A stretch of DNA of 64,000 nucleotides from BJHL01 sp040378885 (GCA_046316615.1 JBKDAN010000051.1:26801-90800), one strand, 5' to 3'. Shown: positions 1 through 9,624, numbered from the stretch's first letter. Notes: a model not told the origin generated them from the sequence alone. Program-made: numbers and translations.

Positions 1-567
1 ATTCGTTCCCGAGCCGCTGCGGACGTTCCACTGTGCGTTGAACGTGCGAGCGAGCACCTTGGCCTCAAACGCGACCTTGTCATCGCCCGAGCCGCCCAGC
101 ACGTTGACATTGGACTGAGCGACGTTGCTCGAGGGAATCTCGTAGATGAACTTGACGTCAGAGTCGCCGAAGCCGGTGTCCACATTGATCTGCGGCACGT
201 TGGGCGTGCGAATCTGGAAGGTGACCACATCGAGATTCGTGCCGGTGCGAAGATTGATCGTGTTCACGCCGGTGTAGTTCTGCTCCGACCCACCGTTGAT
301 GCCGACGACTTTCACCTGACCGGCCGCGGGACCGATGACAAACTCGATCTGCTGCTGGCTGTTGTTGGTGACCAGCGTCAGATCGCGACGATTCTGGGTC
401 GCCCCGGACTGCTGCTGCTGCTGCTGGCCCTGGCCTGTCGGCTGAGGAGCCGGCTGCTGTTGAGCAGGCGAGCGGGCCGGACGGCGGCGCGTGGGGTTTG
501 CTTCAGCAACCGCAGCACCGGCGGTGAGGACGATCAAACCAACACACAAGGCAGTACGAGCGTTCAT
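1..567 (-). CDS. Secreted protein of unknown function, C-terminus outside window
   Basis: Partial gene: 189 codons are visible and the reading frame runs off the left edge. The start ATG is preceded by AAAGGA at good spacing. The product opens with a signal peptide (MNARTALCVG, hydrophobic core, A-V-A-E-A). A proline/arginine/glutamine-rich linker with a six-glutamine run follows, encoded by a CTG/CAG trinucleotide repeat near 409-428. The rest is a beta-rich region containing N-V-L-G-G-S-G-D-D-K, which resembles calcium-binding or beta-roll repeats. It lies 129 bases downstream of the subtilase on the same strand, so it could be the last gene of that operon. I do not recognise the family. 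Confidence 0.75.
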   Translation of the reverse strand, partial: MNARTALCVGLIVLTAGAAVAEANPTRRRPARSPAQQQPAPQPTGQGQQQQQQSGATQNRRDLTLVTNNSQQQIEFVIGPAAGQVKVVGINGGSEQNYTGVNTINLRTGTNLDVVTFQIRTPNVPQINVDTGFGDSDVKFIYEIPSSNVAQSNVNVLGGSGDDKVAFEAKVLARTFNAQWNVRSGSGTN

Positions 568-696
568 GACAAGGTCCTTTCTGTACGTCCTCTCGACCTT
601 CACGCATGGTCGACTCGGACACCACAAAGGAGCCTTCCTGTTCTCGCCTGATACACAGTCACGCGAAGAATTGAGCGATCTCGCTCGTGCAGAACA

Positions 697-2097
697 TTAC
701 CGGGCCTGCAATGTCGTTCGCTCGGTCCGACGCATCCAGCGGACCAGATCCCGCGTGTCGATCGCGTTCGCGACACCATCGCCGTTCGCGTCTACCGGGT
801 TCGCCACCATGCGATACAAATCTTCCTTGGTGACCAGGCCGTCGTTGTTGAGATCGCAATCACACGCCAGCGGCGCACCGACCGCCCCCACTGCCATCGC
901 GACGTTCAATCGCCCGCTGCCAAGCTGATTCACATAGCTTGGATTCTGCGCGTTGATCGAAACAGAGCGAGAGCGGATGATCGCGTCGACTTGGGACGCT
1001 GGAATCAGCGGACAGATGGCCCGCACCGACGCGGCCGCGCCAGCCACAAGCGGAGCAGAAAGGCTCGTGCCACTTGCAACGCCGTAGCCACCACCGGGCA
1101 CGGTGCTGACGACATCCACACCCGGCGCGCTCAGTGAGACCCAAGGACCGTAGTTGCTGAACTCGGCGCGAACATCATTATCTGTGGTCGCGGCGACTGC
1201 GAGTGTGCCGAGCGATGACGTGCCGGCGGGATAGTCGGGATTGCTGTTCGCGCGATTACCCGCGGACGCAACCACGATGAGCCCCTGCAATTCAACGTCT
1301 GCAATGACATCACGGAGCAGCGGCGGATCAGCTTCCATTCCCATGCTGACATTCGCGATGTGTGCGCCGTTGTCGAGTGCGTGGTACAAACCCTGAGCCA
1401 GACGGAAAATGGTCGCGTAGCCGTCGCTATCCATCGCGACGATCGGCATGATGCGAGCGTCAGGCGCGACGCGCAACACCAGCCCGGCGACCAACGTGCC
1501 GTGGCCGAACAACTGGTCGATCTCGCCGTTACCGTTTGTGTCCACGTTCTGCGCGACGTCAAGCGTGTTCGTCGTGTTGGTCAGGAAGTTGAAGCCTCTG
1601 GGCACGACGGAGCGTGCAAGCAGGGGATGGGTCGCATCCACGCCTGTATCAATGACGGCCACCACGATACCAGCACCACGTGATTGCACCCACGCGTCGG
1701 GCGCTGCGATGATGCCGGGCACGGCATCCTGGTCATACCACCAGCGGGGCACACTCAGGTACATGCGTCGCGTGGTGCCGTTGGGGTCTTCGTCGATGAC
1801 GTAGAAGTTGAAATCGGCGCTCGCGATTCGGCTGTCACTCTGCAACTGGCTCACGAATGTGCTCTCGCTGGCACCCGCGGGCAAATCCAGCAGATACATG
1901 CCGCGAGATGGAATCGACTGACCGGGATTCACGGTTGTGCCATAGGTCTGATTGATAGCAGCGATACTGGCGCCGGGCTGCAAACGCACGAACACACGAT
2001 CGGGCTCAAACTCCGGACCGTCTGCGAATGCAGGAACCGTGACGCCCATCAGAGCGGTACCGGCGAGGAGGCCCAGACGCAAAGCTGTGCGATTCAT
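697..2097 (-). CDS. Exported S8 (subtilisin-like) serine protease with C-terminal dockerin-like tail
   Basis: 466 aa. A signal peptide (residues 1-25, ending A-F-A-D) is followed by a short propeptide-like stretch and a peptidase S8 domain at about 140-400. The full catalytic set is visible: Asp150 in V-I-D-T-G-V, His199 in G-H-G-T-L-V-A-G, oxyanion Asn281 in S-A-G-N and Ser345 in G-T-S-L-S-A-P. The last 55 residues carry two EF-hand-type loops (D-L-N-N-D-G and D-A-N-G-D-G), as in a type I dockerin or calcium-binding tail. The start codon overlaps the stop of the CHAT gene by ATGA, so translation is probably coupled. It likely acts outside the cytoplasm as the terminal effector or processing protease of the operon; the substrate is unknown. 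Confidence 0.93.
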   Translation of the reverse strand: MNRTALRLGLLAGTALMGVTVPAFADGPEFEPDRVFVRLQPGASIAAINQTYGTTVNPGQSIPSRGMYLLDLPAGASESTFVSQLQSDSRIASADFNFYVIDEDPNGTTRRMYLSVPRWWYDQDAVPGIIAAPDAWVQSRGAGIVVAVIDTGVDATHPLLARSVVPRGFNFLTNTTNTLDVAQNVDTNGNGEIDQLFGHGTLVAGLVLRVAPDARIMPIVAMDSDGYATIFRLAQGLYHALDNGAHIANVSMGMEADPPLLRDVIADVELQGLIVVASAGNRANSNPDYPAGTSSLGTLAVAATTDNDVRAEFSNYGPWVSLSAPGVDVVSTVPGGGYGVASGTSLSAPLVAGAAASVRAICPLIPASQVDAIIRSRSVSINAQNPSYVNQLGSGRLNVAMAVGAVGAPLACDCDLNNDGLVTKEDLYRMVANPVDANGDGVANAIDTRDLVRWMRRTERTTLQAR

Positions 2098-4805
2098 AAC
2101 AGTGCCCCCTTCGCAAACAAACTCTCTGATACGTGCCAGGCTTCACCGTTCTGCCTTTGGAGGCGACGGACTTGAGCCAGCGCACGAGCAAACGCGACTG
2201 CCGGTGGCGCACTGTCGCGACATGCGGTTTGGTGCAGCAACGGAAAGGCGCGGGATGCCGCTTCGTCGTGCAATCGCCATTGCGACGCGATGACAAGCGA
2301 AGCACCACCGACCAACATGGCGCGAATCAAGCCGAAACGATCTTCGCCGATTGCATCAGAGGTACGACCGGATTCGCAGCCAGCGAGCACAACGACGCTG
2401 CCCGGCCTCAGCGAGCCGTACAACTCTCTGGCGGCGACCCAGCGATCCGCCAACTTGAGACGTGACGCCATCGGAAACTCAGGATCAAAGACACAGTGGG
2501 TCGCGATGTGAACGATGTCGTGCGATGGCAACTGCGCGAGGAACGCATCCGCGGTACCGTCGCGCCCGAGCAAAGAGACCGACTCGCGGTAGCATGCGGC
2601 AACCGCTCTGGCCTCATCCTCCATCTGCGGAGCGCTCTCGTCTGCCACGCCCACGACAAGCGTGCTGCCAGAAGACTGCCGCAGCGAAGCACGCAAGGTG
2701 AGACCCGCCGTGATGCTCGGCGCCAGTGTCACAGAGGCATGCAAGGCTTGTGCGTCGCAGACTGTCTGCACAATTGCGCTGATGGGGAACGCATGCAGCT
2801 CACGATATGGCACGACGGTAATGTGCGAAGCGGCTCCCAGATGCGGCACGAACGGTGCGAGGGCGGCTGCAAGCGCTTCCATCGCCACGTTGGGAACTGC
2901 GCCGCCGGTGCGAGTTGCGACGTCAACCGCGAGCGCATGGCGGCGAGCCAGCGACACCAATTGCTGACGACTTACGGGCAGTGACAGCACGCGCGCGTTG
3001 TCGGCGTCAAGCAGCATGGCATGCAAGCGCTCATCATGCATGTAGAACATGATTGCGACGGACAAACCGAGCGACTGCCTTGCACTCGCGAGCTGCATCG
3101 GCGCGATGGTTGACAGCGAACGAGTCGCGTCTGCACGATCAGACTCACGCTCAAGCTGGGCTTCAAGCTCTGCAATACGACGCAAGTGCGCGATCTCTGG
3201 CTCAACTCGGCTGGCAGTGGCATACATGGCGTTCAACTGCGACACCATGGCATCATGTCGCGTCGAGCCTCTCGCGTCGACACGGCCGGCGACCGACTCA
3301 ACCAGCGCTCGAGCGCGATTTTGCTCAATCACATGAAACAACCGCTCGGGCCGCTTGTCGTCGTTGATACGCATCACGACATCAATTGCCGCCTGGTAGA
3401 GCTCACTCGCCGCTTCCGCGAAACTCGCGCGGATGAAGTCGGCGCGAATGCTGCCACGGAAACGTTCGGCCACCTGCAGCGCATGTTCCAATTGCGACCA
3501 AGCCGTCTTGGCGTCATGCTGCGCGAGAGCGGCGCGAGCCCGCAGCTCGTAGTACCGCAGACGCGATGAGATCACGGGTGTCGCTTCGAGCAGCGCTTCC
3601 GCAGTGTCGAGCTGCCGGTTGGCGGCTGAGTCATCACCCTGAGACAGCGAGATAGCCGCAGAGCACAGCATCGCCTGCGTGTGCTTGGCAGGGCGCGAGA
3701 CAAGATGCGGGACCAGTTGCGTTACAAGCTCGCTGGCTTCGTGCAGTTGCCCGGTAGTGATGAAGGCCTCAACAAGCGCCAACTGCGCGTCTTGTCGCAG
3801 TGTCGCCGTGCCGTCACCTGATGCAAGTTCAACGGCTTGCCTGAGCGCCTGAATGCTCTTGGCACCCGCATGCATGCGCAACAGACTCAGTCCATGCCCC
3901 ATATGCGCGCGGGCATGCTCGATGGTCATGCCCGGAGCCTGCAGACCTGGCAACGCTGTTTCGTAGAGCCGTATCGCCCGTCGATAGGCGCCCACAACGC
4001 TGAAGGCCTCGGCTTCCTCAGCCAGCAGTCGCGCGGCGTCTGCCGGCGCGTCGCACGAGGCGAATCTCTCTCGCGCGCTGGCGAAGAGCAGTGTCGCTTC
4101 GTCGATACGACCAAGCCGACTGAACACGTCAGCCAGATTGCCCTCAGCGATGGCCATTCCCAGCGTGTGGCCGCCGTGCTCAAACAGATCGCGAGCACGC
4201 GTGAATGCCTGGGCGGCCTCTTCAAATCGATCAAGATCCAGCAACGCTTCAGCTACGTTGGTTTCCAGCGTGCCAGCGGCCAGCAAGTGCGACGACAACG
4301 CGGCACGGGCGCGCTCAAACCACGCGAGGGCGTCACGGGAATCTCCCCGCACACGGCGCACAACACCAAGGTTGACCATCGCGCGAGCGGCGCTGAACTC
4401 ATCGCCCCGAGTCGTGAACGTACTGAGCGCACGTCTGGCAACGTCTTCAGCCTCCTCTGTGCGTCCCAGCCGCTCGAGCGGCTGCACCATCGTCAGCAGC
4501 AGAGTTGCCTGATCATCATCACGCCCCAAGCGAGCGGCGAGCGCCACGGCTTCCGCGAGCGTTTGCGCTGCTGCGGCGAACTGGTTGTCGTAGCACAATG
4601 CGTGAGCGAGCCCCTTCCAGCAGAAAATCCTCGCCGGATCATCTTCACCGAGTGCAGTGACAACCTGCGTCACCTGGTCCACACACGCGCTGACATGGAC
4701 CAGCGCAGCTTGCTCGATCCATTCGAAAACGGCATCGCCCGCGTCGGCTTCACCTGCATGAAACCGACCGACGATATCGACCAGGCTGGACGTCGACGTG
4801 CTCAT
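2094..4805 (-). CDS. TPR-CHAT caspase-like protease
   Basis: 903 aa with no signal peptide or membrane segment, so probably cytoplasmic. Residues about 40-480 are tetratricopeptide-type helical repeats (for example L-G-R-T-E-E-A-E-D-V-A-R-R-A-L). The C-terminal third is a CHAT domain (caspase HetF associated with TPRs). The expected catalytic dyad is present: His770 in H-I-A-T-H-C and Cys810 in L-A-G-C-E-S-G, 40 residues apart. CHAT domains belong to the caspase-like C14 clan, and TPR-CHAT proteins include Csx29, the protease of the type III-E Craspase. Both gene boundaries are 4-base overlaps, with the 222-aa gene upstream and the subtilase downstream. The target is not known; the neighbouring anti-sigma-like protein is an obvious candidate by inference. 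Confidence 0.93.
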   Translation of the reverse strand: MSTSTSSLVDIVGRFHAGEADAGDAVFEWIEQAALVHVSACVDQVTQVVTALGEDDPARIFCWKGLAHALCYDNQFAAAAQTLAEAVALAARLGRDDDQATLLLTMVQPLERLGRTEEAEDVARRALSTFTTRGDEFSAARAMVNLGVVRRVRGDSRDALAWFERARAALSSHLLAAGTLETNVAEALLDLDRFEEAAQAFTRARDLFEHGGHTLGMAIAEGNLADVFSRLGRIDEATLLFASARERFASCDAPADAARLLAEEAEAFSVVGAYRRAIRLYETALPGLQAPGMTIEHARAHMGHGLSLLRMHAGAKSIQALRQAVELASGDGTATLRQDAQLALVEAFITTGQLHEASELVTQLVPHLVSRPAKHTQAMLCSAAISLSQGDDSAANRQLDTAEALLEATPVISSRLRYYELRARAALAQHDAKTAWSQLEHALQVAERFRGSIRADFIRASFAEAASELYQAAIDVVMRINDDKRPERLFHVIEQNRARALVESVAGRVDARGSTRHDAMVSQLNAMYATASRVEPEIAHLRRIAELEAQLERESDRADATRSLSTIAPMQLASARQSLGLSVAIMFYMHDERLHAMLLDADNARVLSLPVSRQQLVSLARRHALAVDVATRTGGAVPNVAMEALAAALAPFVPHLGAASHITVVPYRELHAFPISAIVQTVCDAQALHASVTLAPSITAGLTLRASLRQSSGSTLVVGVADESAPQMEDEARAVAACYRESVSLLGRDGTADAFLAQLPSHDIVHIATHCVFDPEFPMASRLKLADRWVAARELYGSLRPGSVVVLAGCESGRTSDAIGEDRFGLIRAMLVGGASLVIASQWRLHDEAASRAFPLLHQTACRDSAPPAVAFARALAQVRRLQRQNGEAWHVSESLFAKGALL

Positions 4806-5470
4806 GGGTTGGAGGTATCACGATCTCCGAGTTCAATCCGTGGAATCACTGCGGATGTGCCGTCGGTTGCAATGAGCTCGAACACATACATGCCCGCAGG
4901 CGCGGCGCTCTCGAAGTAGCCGTCCGCGGCGACTGTGACGCAGCTTACTTCTGCTCCGTTTCCGTGCTGGAGCAGTCGAACCTGGCTCAGCTTTCGCGAG
5001 CCCACGAACTGACCGGTGATCGCGATCTGGCCCGACACGATGTCGAACTCCACACGAAGATCAAGGGTGCCTTCCATGCATTCGTAGCGAAGCAGTCTGG
5101 CTCCACCGGTTTCAATCGAGCGATACCCGGCAACTGCCGGACGACGAAGCGAGTCGAGCACCAGCAGCGCGACCTCGCCCGCGCGATCGGTCAGCTTTGT
5201 GAACCAGTCGGCTTGCTGCGCCGGCATGATGGCTGCGAGCATCGCGCGTTGCTGGGGTGAAACCGCGAAGCTGGCATCAACCACCTTGAGACGCCCAAGC
5301 CGCTCGTGCATCGTTCGCAACTGGCTGACACGCTCGGCAACGCGCTTGTCTGCCTGCACCGCCGAAGCAACCGCGCTCGTCGTTGCCGCGTCGGTCTCGG
5401 CGAGGACAAAAGCGACGAGCTGCTCGTCGGAGAATGGCGGCTCTCCTGATTGTGAGGTGTGCGGTTGCAT
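4802..5470 (-). CDS. Soluble anti-sigma-like protein with C-terminal beta-domain
   Basis: 222 aa. ATG at 5470 is chosen because AAAGGA lies 6 bases upstream; a TTG one codon earlier is less likely. The N-terminal 60 residues (F-S-D-E-Q-L-V-A-F-V-L-A-E-T-D, then a helical R-V-A-E-R-V-S-Q-L) resemble the start of planctomycete anti-sigma/zinc-finger proteins but lack the Cys/His ligands. No membrane helix is visible. The C-terminal part (G-Q-F-V-G... A-A-P-A-G-M-Y-V-F-E-L) looks like an Ig or carboxypeptidase-regulatory-like beta sandwich. It lies between the ECF sigma gene and the TPR-CHAT gene, overlapping the latter by ATGA. Function as sigma regulator or CHAT substrate is inference. Confidence 0.8.
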   Translation of the reverse strand: MQPHTSQSGEPPFSDEQLVAFVLAETDAATTSAVASAVQADKRVAERVSQLRTMHERLGRLKVVDASFAVSPQQRAMLAAIMPAQQADWFTKLTDRAGEVALLVLDSLRRPAVAGYRSIETGGARLLRYECMEGTLDLRVEFDIVSGQIAITGQFVGSRKLSQVRLLQHGNGAEVSCVTVAADGYFESAAPAGMYVFELIATDGTSAVIPRIELGDRDTSNP

Positions 5471-5546
5471 CAAAGGTCCTTTCCAAAGCGTGCACGATCA
5501 AGGAGTCGCAAGTCCTGAGTCAGATACCAGAGCGCCTTGGGAATTC

Positions 5547-6197
5547 TCAGGAATTTGGTTCGGTCGGATTCTGCTCGTGCTGGAGCAGCGCGGCGAGCTT
5601 GGCGAGACAGCGCACTCGGGTGGGCCCAATACTGCCAACTGGCATGCCCAAGCGACGCCCGATAGCCTCATAGTCGGGTGTGCCAGAATCGACGAACAAG
5701 GCCCGCAGGAGTTCCCGGCACCGACCACCAAGCTCATCCAATGCCACGCGAATGGCGTGTGCCTGTTCGAGTCGAGTCAGCATCTGCGCGCCGGCGTCTG
5801 TATCTTCCCAAGCAGCGGCGCCAGGCAGGCCCGTGTGCTCCATCGCGCGTTGGGCCGTCTCGTCTCGACGAATGCGTTCAACCATCCGCCAGCACGCTCG
5901 TCTTGTCGTCTGCGCAAGCCATGCCGGCAGGGCGACAGGATCCTTGATCCTCGCAACATGCTTCAGTAGTGACGTGAAAACAAGCTGCGCGACATCGTCG
6001 CAGCGATCTTCGGGCAGACCGTGATGACGAGCAATGCTGTACACGAGCCCGGCGTGGAGCTGAATGACTCGGGACCACGCACGCTGGTCACCATGCTGGC
6101 AACGCGAAAGAAGATCGCGGATCTCCTCCTGCTGAACAGTTCCAGACGAGGGGCTGGGAGAATTTGCATCAAGAGCTGGGGTTTGCTCTGGCGACAT
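5547..6197 (-). CDS. ECF-family RNA polymerase sigma factor
   Basis: 216 aa from the ATG at 6197 (the frame is open further upstream, but that part has no family character). Region 2 is visible as L-L-S-R-C-Q-H-G-D-Q-R-A-W and D-D-V-A-Q-L-V-F-T-S-L-L-K-H, followed by P-A-W-L-A-Q-T-T-R-R-A. Region 4 is D-Y-E-A-I-G-R-R-L-G-M-P-V-G-S-I-G-P-T-R, a helix-turn-helix for -35 recognition. It is the first gene of the minus-strand operon leading into the anti-sigma-like, TPR-CHAT and subtilase genes, 76 bases before the next start. It probably directs transcription of this operon or a small regulon. No autoregulatory promoter motif could be assigned. Confidence 0.92.
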   Translation of the reverse strand: MSPEQTPALDANSPSPSSGTVQQEEIRDLLSRCQHGDQRAWSRVIQLHAGLVYSIARHHGLPEDRCDDVAQLVFTSLLKHVARIKDPVALPAWLAQTTRRACWRMVERIRRDETAQRAMEHTGLPGAAAWEDTDAGAQMLTRLEQAHAIRVALDELGGRCRELLRALFVDSGTPDYEAIGRRLGMPVGSIGPTRVRCLAKLAALLQHEQNPTEPNS

Positions 6198-6398
6198 AGG
6201 CACGTGGCTCGGTTCGCTGGTTCTGGCGAGTTGGATCAACCATACGAACCAATTTCCACAAGAGATCAGACCGCTGCGTGCCGAACAGGATCGCGTGACA
6301 TATTTCCTTGTTGATGGATGTATCTCACCGTGTTGCTCCGGCTCCTTCACGTCGCTGCGACAAAGTGTCGCTGTCCACACACGACTTGGAGATCACAC

Positions 6399-7571
6399 AT
6401 GCTGCGTCTGCAACCCACCCTCTCGACTGCCGCCCTTACCTTGTTCGCCGGTATGGCCTTGGCCCAGCCGTTGAACGCCCCCGTGTACACCAACGAGTAC
6501 ACCGACTTTGTCACCGGCGACAACAACTTCAACTTCGGCGGCTTCCGCTTCTACACGGTGGATGCGACCGCCGACAGCTATCAGAACGACGTGTACGAAC
6601 GCCCGATCGCGCAAGCGTTCAACCTGATCAACGGCAGCTACGCCAGCGAGGAGTATCACTCGTACGTCGACGTCACCGGCGCACGATTCGGCTTCGACAA
6701 TCGCTACGCCTACTTCGCTATCGATGTGTTCGGTCGCGACAAGCGGACCAAGGACGGCGTGAATGCCTTCGAAGGGCTCAAGGCCAAGTACATCGTCCGC
6801 TTCGGTGCCGATGCGGACGGCCGCAACTCCTACTACATCGCGGCGGATGAGCCGGGCTTCGCCGGCACGCCCACCACCGTCTTCACCAACGCCAAGACGG
6901 AGGGCTATCGCGACACGGACATGGACGTGGGTGGTCGTGGCGGCCCGATCCACGGTCAGCCCGGTCCCAGCGGCGCGAGTGTCACCAAAACGCAGAACCT
7001 CCTTGAGGAGTTCGGCAACAACGGATACGACCAGCAGATCATCCTCAGCGACGGCTTGCTGAATGGCGGCCAATCCCAGCCCGTGCTGTGGCAACGCGTG
7101 AGTGCCACGGACAACACCGTCGTGGAGATCGTGCTTGACTACACCGCGCTCGGACTGACACAGGCCTATTTCCAGAACCTGCAGTTCCTCGACTTCGCTG
7201 CGGTGGCTGGCGGACCGGCGGGGCCTGCGACGGGCCTGTGGAATGACGCCTACACCGCAAACGAAGCGGGCTCGCCCAATGTCGGCATCGGCGGCGACTC
7301 CGAGTTCCAGACCCAGGGTCTGGTCGCCATCTACCTCGCTGACAATCTGCGTGCCCTGAGCGCCCCGCAGGTGCCCGTCTGCGACCCCATCGACTTCAAC
7401 AACAACGGTGTCTTCCCCGAAGATCAGGATGTCATCGACTTCCTGAATGTGATTGCCGGGTTGCCTTGTGCGACATGCGGTGACATCGACTTCAACAACA
7501 ACGGTGTCTTCCCCGAAGACCAGGATGTGATCACCTTCTTCGAAGTGCTTGCCGGCGGCCCGTGCCGTTAA
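6399..7571 (+). CDS. Secreted GC-type dockerin-tailed protein
   Basis: 390 aa. ATG at 6399 is chosen because GGAG lies 7 bases upstream and a signal peptide follows directly (L-T-L-F-A-G-M-A-L-A-Q). The body (about 20-320) is rich in aromatic residues, Gly and Asp, and contains Y-V-D-V-T-G-A-R-F-G-F-D-N-R-Y-A-Y-F-A-I-D-V. It looks like a beta-sandwich surface protein of unknown function. The C-terminus holds two dockerin-like repeats, each starting with C-x-x-I-D-F-N-N-N-G and ending A-G-x-x-C. The gene is divergent from the ECF sigma factor, with about 200 bases between them. Confidence 0.88.
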   Translation: MLRLQPTLSTAALTLFAGMALAQPLNAPVYTNEYTDFVTGDNNFNFGGFRFYTVDATADSYQNDVYERPIAQAFNLINGSYASEEYHSYVDVTGARFGFDNRYAYFAIDVFGRDKRTKDGVNAFEGLKAKYIVRFGADADGRNSYYIAADEPGFAGTPTTVFTNAKTEGYRDTDMDVGGRGGPIHGQPGPSGASVTKTQNLLEEFGNNGYDQQIILSDGLLNGGQSQPVLWQRVSATDNTVVEIVLDYTALGLTQAYFQNLQFLDFAAVAGGPAGPATGLWNDAYTANEAGSPNVGIGGDSEFQTQGLVAIYLADNLRALSAPQVPVCDPIDFNNNGVFPEDQDVIDFLNVIAGLPCATCGDIDFNNNGVFPEDQDVITFFEVLAGGPCR

Positions 7572-7605
7572 CCACTCGATGCGGCCAGCTTCCCCCCTCT
7601 CTCGT

Positions 7606-7627
7606 CCCTCCGCGAATAGTCGGAGGG
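7606..7627. terminator. Hairpin between convergent genes
   Basis: C-C-C-T-C-C-G (7606-7612) pairs perfectly with C-G-G-A-G-G-G (7621-7627) over an 8-base loop. It lies between the ends of two convergent genes. There is no real U-run, so it is only a plausible bidirectional terminator. Confidence 0.4.
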
Positions 7628-7719
7628 GCGGGCTTCTCTCGAAAGTTCCGCAACAATCAGCGACACATCACACCATTGATTGTGATCGCAACTGCCATGA
7701 CGGCGCATGCAGTATCACA

Positions 7720-9609
7720 TCAGTCCAGTCCGGCCTGCGGGTCACGTGCCGCGTAGGTGTGCAGCCGAGCCATCACCGCCTTGCCCGCGGGGCCGGGCGG
7801 AGCGTGATGTGTGTGCAACTGTGTGATCTTGCGGCAAAACTCGCTGCTGATCGCAGGCAGTGCTTGCTGCATGCGGAGCGCGGTCTCGAGCAGTACCAGT
7901 CGCGGCACAATACTCGTCGGATGCGACAGACAGTGATGAATCATCCCTTGCAGTATCTCGCGTGGATTGGAAATGCTCTCGCGTGACCGGCTCGCAAGGA
8001 GTTGCATGGTGAGCAACTGCTCCAAACGCAACAAATAGTCTGCGAACCACGAGCCAGAAGGCGTGCTGTACGCTGTCGGCGGAGGCACGAGCGCGAGATC
8101 AGCGTGGGCCTGCAGCTCCGTGAGGAGCCGCTCGCGCAGTTGATCACAAGCCGGCTGCGGATCTTCCAGATTGATCGGACACGACCACGCGGCGAGCACC
8201 TGACCGCTCATCGCCCCGGCAAGTCGCGCGTGCACGATGTAGCCAGCTGGTGTCTCTTCCAAGTGCGTGGCGACGAAGTAGCTGGGACGATCAGCCAAAT
8301 CGGAACCACCCGCAGCGAGCTCTTCGAGATCGAGCTCCGAAGAAAACAATCCAAATGACTGCGTCGGATATGTGACCTGTGGCGTCAGCACCCTGCATGC
8401 CGCGCCTGTGTGAAAGAACGCGTGCTCCGCAAGCAAGAGCGGCAATGCCCGTGACGTGCGGCCCGAAAGGTCAACCGGTTCGGGCCGCAACTGTGTCTGC
8501 GCAGCGGTATGCGAGATGGTCGAACCCGCGAACACAAGCTGGACATCAGCACGGGGCACTGGATTGAAATACTCGTGTGCGGGCGACGACTCAGGCAACC
8601 AAATAGGTGCTGCCGACGTAGCCCAGCCCAGTTCGAGCGTCTCCGCCTTCGCAGCCGGTTCGGCCGCGAGCCGAGCCTTACTCAGTTCGCCGCTCCAGTA
8701 ACCCAGAGCCTCCGTCCAGTCGGGTCGATGTCGAGCGTGCATCGCTTCGAGCACGCGCGAAGCATCATCGAGTTCTCCAAGTTCCAAGTACGCCTTGATG
8801 AGATTGTTGCCAACCGCGAGCGAATGCCGCTGCGGATCAAACCTCGATCCGGCCAGCCGCACCAGCGCAACGAGCTGACCTGCCTTGCCCAATTCGCCCG
8901 TGATGTGCATGAGCACGATATCGGGCACAGGCGACGGAGCTCGCGCCAACGCATGCTCATACATCGCGAGAGCCTGCTTCCAGTCCTGCCGATCGATCGC
9001 TTCGCTCGCCAGAAGAAGCTGCGCATACCAACTGCCCGGCAACGCTGCAACGCGATGCAGTGCCGCCTTGTACGCAGCTTCTCCCTGGCGCTCGCGCTGC
9101 TCGGCTACGTACCACGCAACGGCATGCTCCTGATTCGGATCAACCTCGATCGCTCGCCACAGCAATGCCGCTGCCTTCTGGGTGTCACCCAGCTTGGAAT
9201 GAATCTTCGCAAGATTGTTGAGGACGTATCCATGCTCTCCATCGCGCTGGAGCGACGAGGTCAGCACATCCTTCGCCTCGTTCAGCCGCCCCACTTCCAT
9301 GAGCGTGACGGCATGCACAACCGCACCGTCCGAACGATCCGGCGCGATCTCCGCAAGACGACGTGAAGCGTCGATCACGCTGGCCGCAAACCCGTCATGC
9401 AATGACCCGCGGATGATCGCGTCAAGTTCATCGGGATTGTTCCACGAATCCCGAATCTTGCCCGGCAGCACTTCATCCCGCCACACCGCTCGAGTGACAT
9501 GGATGGCCCTTCCGTACGAGTCGTACACCTCGACAGGCTCATTGTCGCGCGGATCCTGCACGCGGGGCGGCTTCTTGAACGCATTGAGCACACGCCGGAA
9601 AAGCCCCAT
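7720..9609 (-). CDS. TPR-repeat protein of unknown function
   Basis: About 629 aa. Two tandem ATGs are available; the second fits the GGAGG at 6 bases better. There is no signal peptide. Residues about 85-330 contain tetratricopeptide-like repeats (V-L-N-N-L-A-K-I-H-S-K-L-G-D-T-Q-K-A-A-A-L-L-W-R-A-I). The C-terminal 300 residues form an unrecognised domain beginning near E-T-L-E-L-G-W. It starts about 15 bases after the copA stop, so it is co-transcribed with the copper ATPase and the upstream secreted protein. TPRs imply a protein-interaction role; nothing ties it directly to metal handling. Confidence 0.85.
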   Translation of the reverse strand: MGLFRRVLNAFKKPPRVQDPRDNEPVEVYDSYGRAIHVTRAVWRDEVLPGKIRDSWNNPDELDAIIRGSLHDGFAASVIDASRRLAEIAPDRSDGAVVHAVTLMEVGRLNEAKDVLTSSLQRDGEHGYVLNNLAKIHSKLGDTQKAAALLWRAIEVDPNQEHAVAWYVAEQRERQGEAAYKAALHRVAALPGSWYAQLLLASEAIDRQDWKQALAMYEHALARAPSPVPDIVLMHITGELGKAGQLVALVRLAGSRFDPQRHSLAVGNNLIKAYLELGELDDASRVLEAMHARHRPDWTEALGYWSGELSKARLAAEPAAKAETLELGWATSAAPIWLPESSPAHEYFNPVPRADVQLVFAGSTISHTAAQTQLRPEPVDLSGRTSRALPLLLAEHAFFHTGAACRVLTPQVTYPTQSFGLFSSELDLEELAAGGSDLADRPSYFVATHLEETPAGYIVHARLAGAMSGQVLAAWSCPINLEDPQPACDQLRERLLTELQAHADLALVPPPTAYSTPSGSWFADYLLRLEQLLTMQLLASRSRESISNPREILQGMIHHCLSHPTSIVPRLVLLETALRMQQALPAISSEFCRKITQLHTHHAPPGPAGKAVMARLHTYAARDPQAGLD

Positions 9610-9624
9610 CATGCACCTCCGCCT

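Noticed and set aside
697..6197. CRISPR array or Cas genes near the TPR-CHAT gene
   Set aside because: No direct-repeat array and no effector gene is present in the window. The Craspase comparison is by analogy only.
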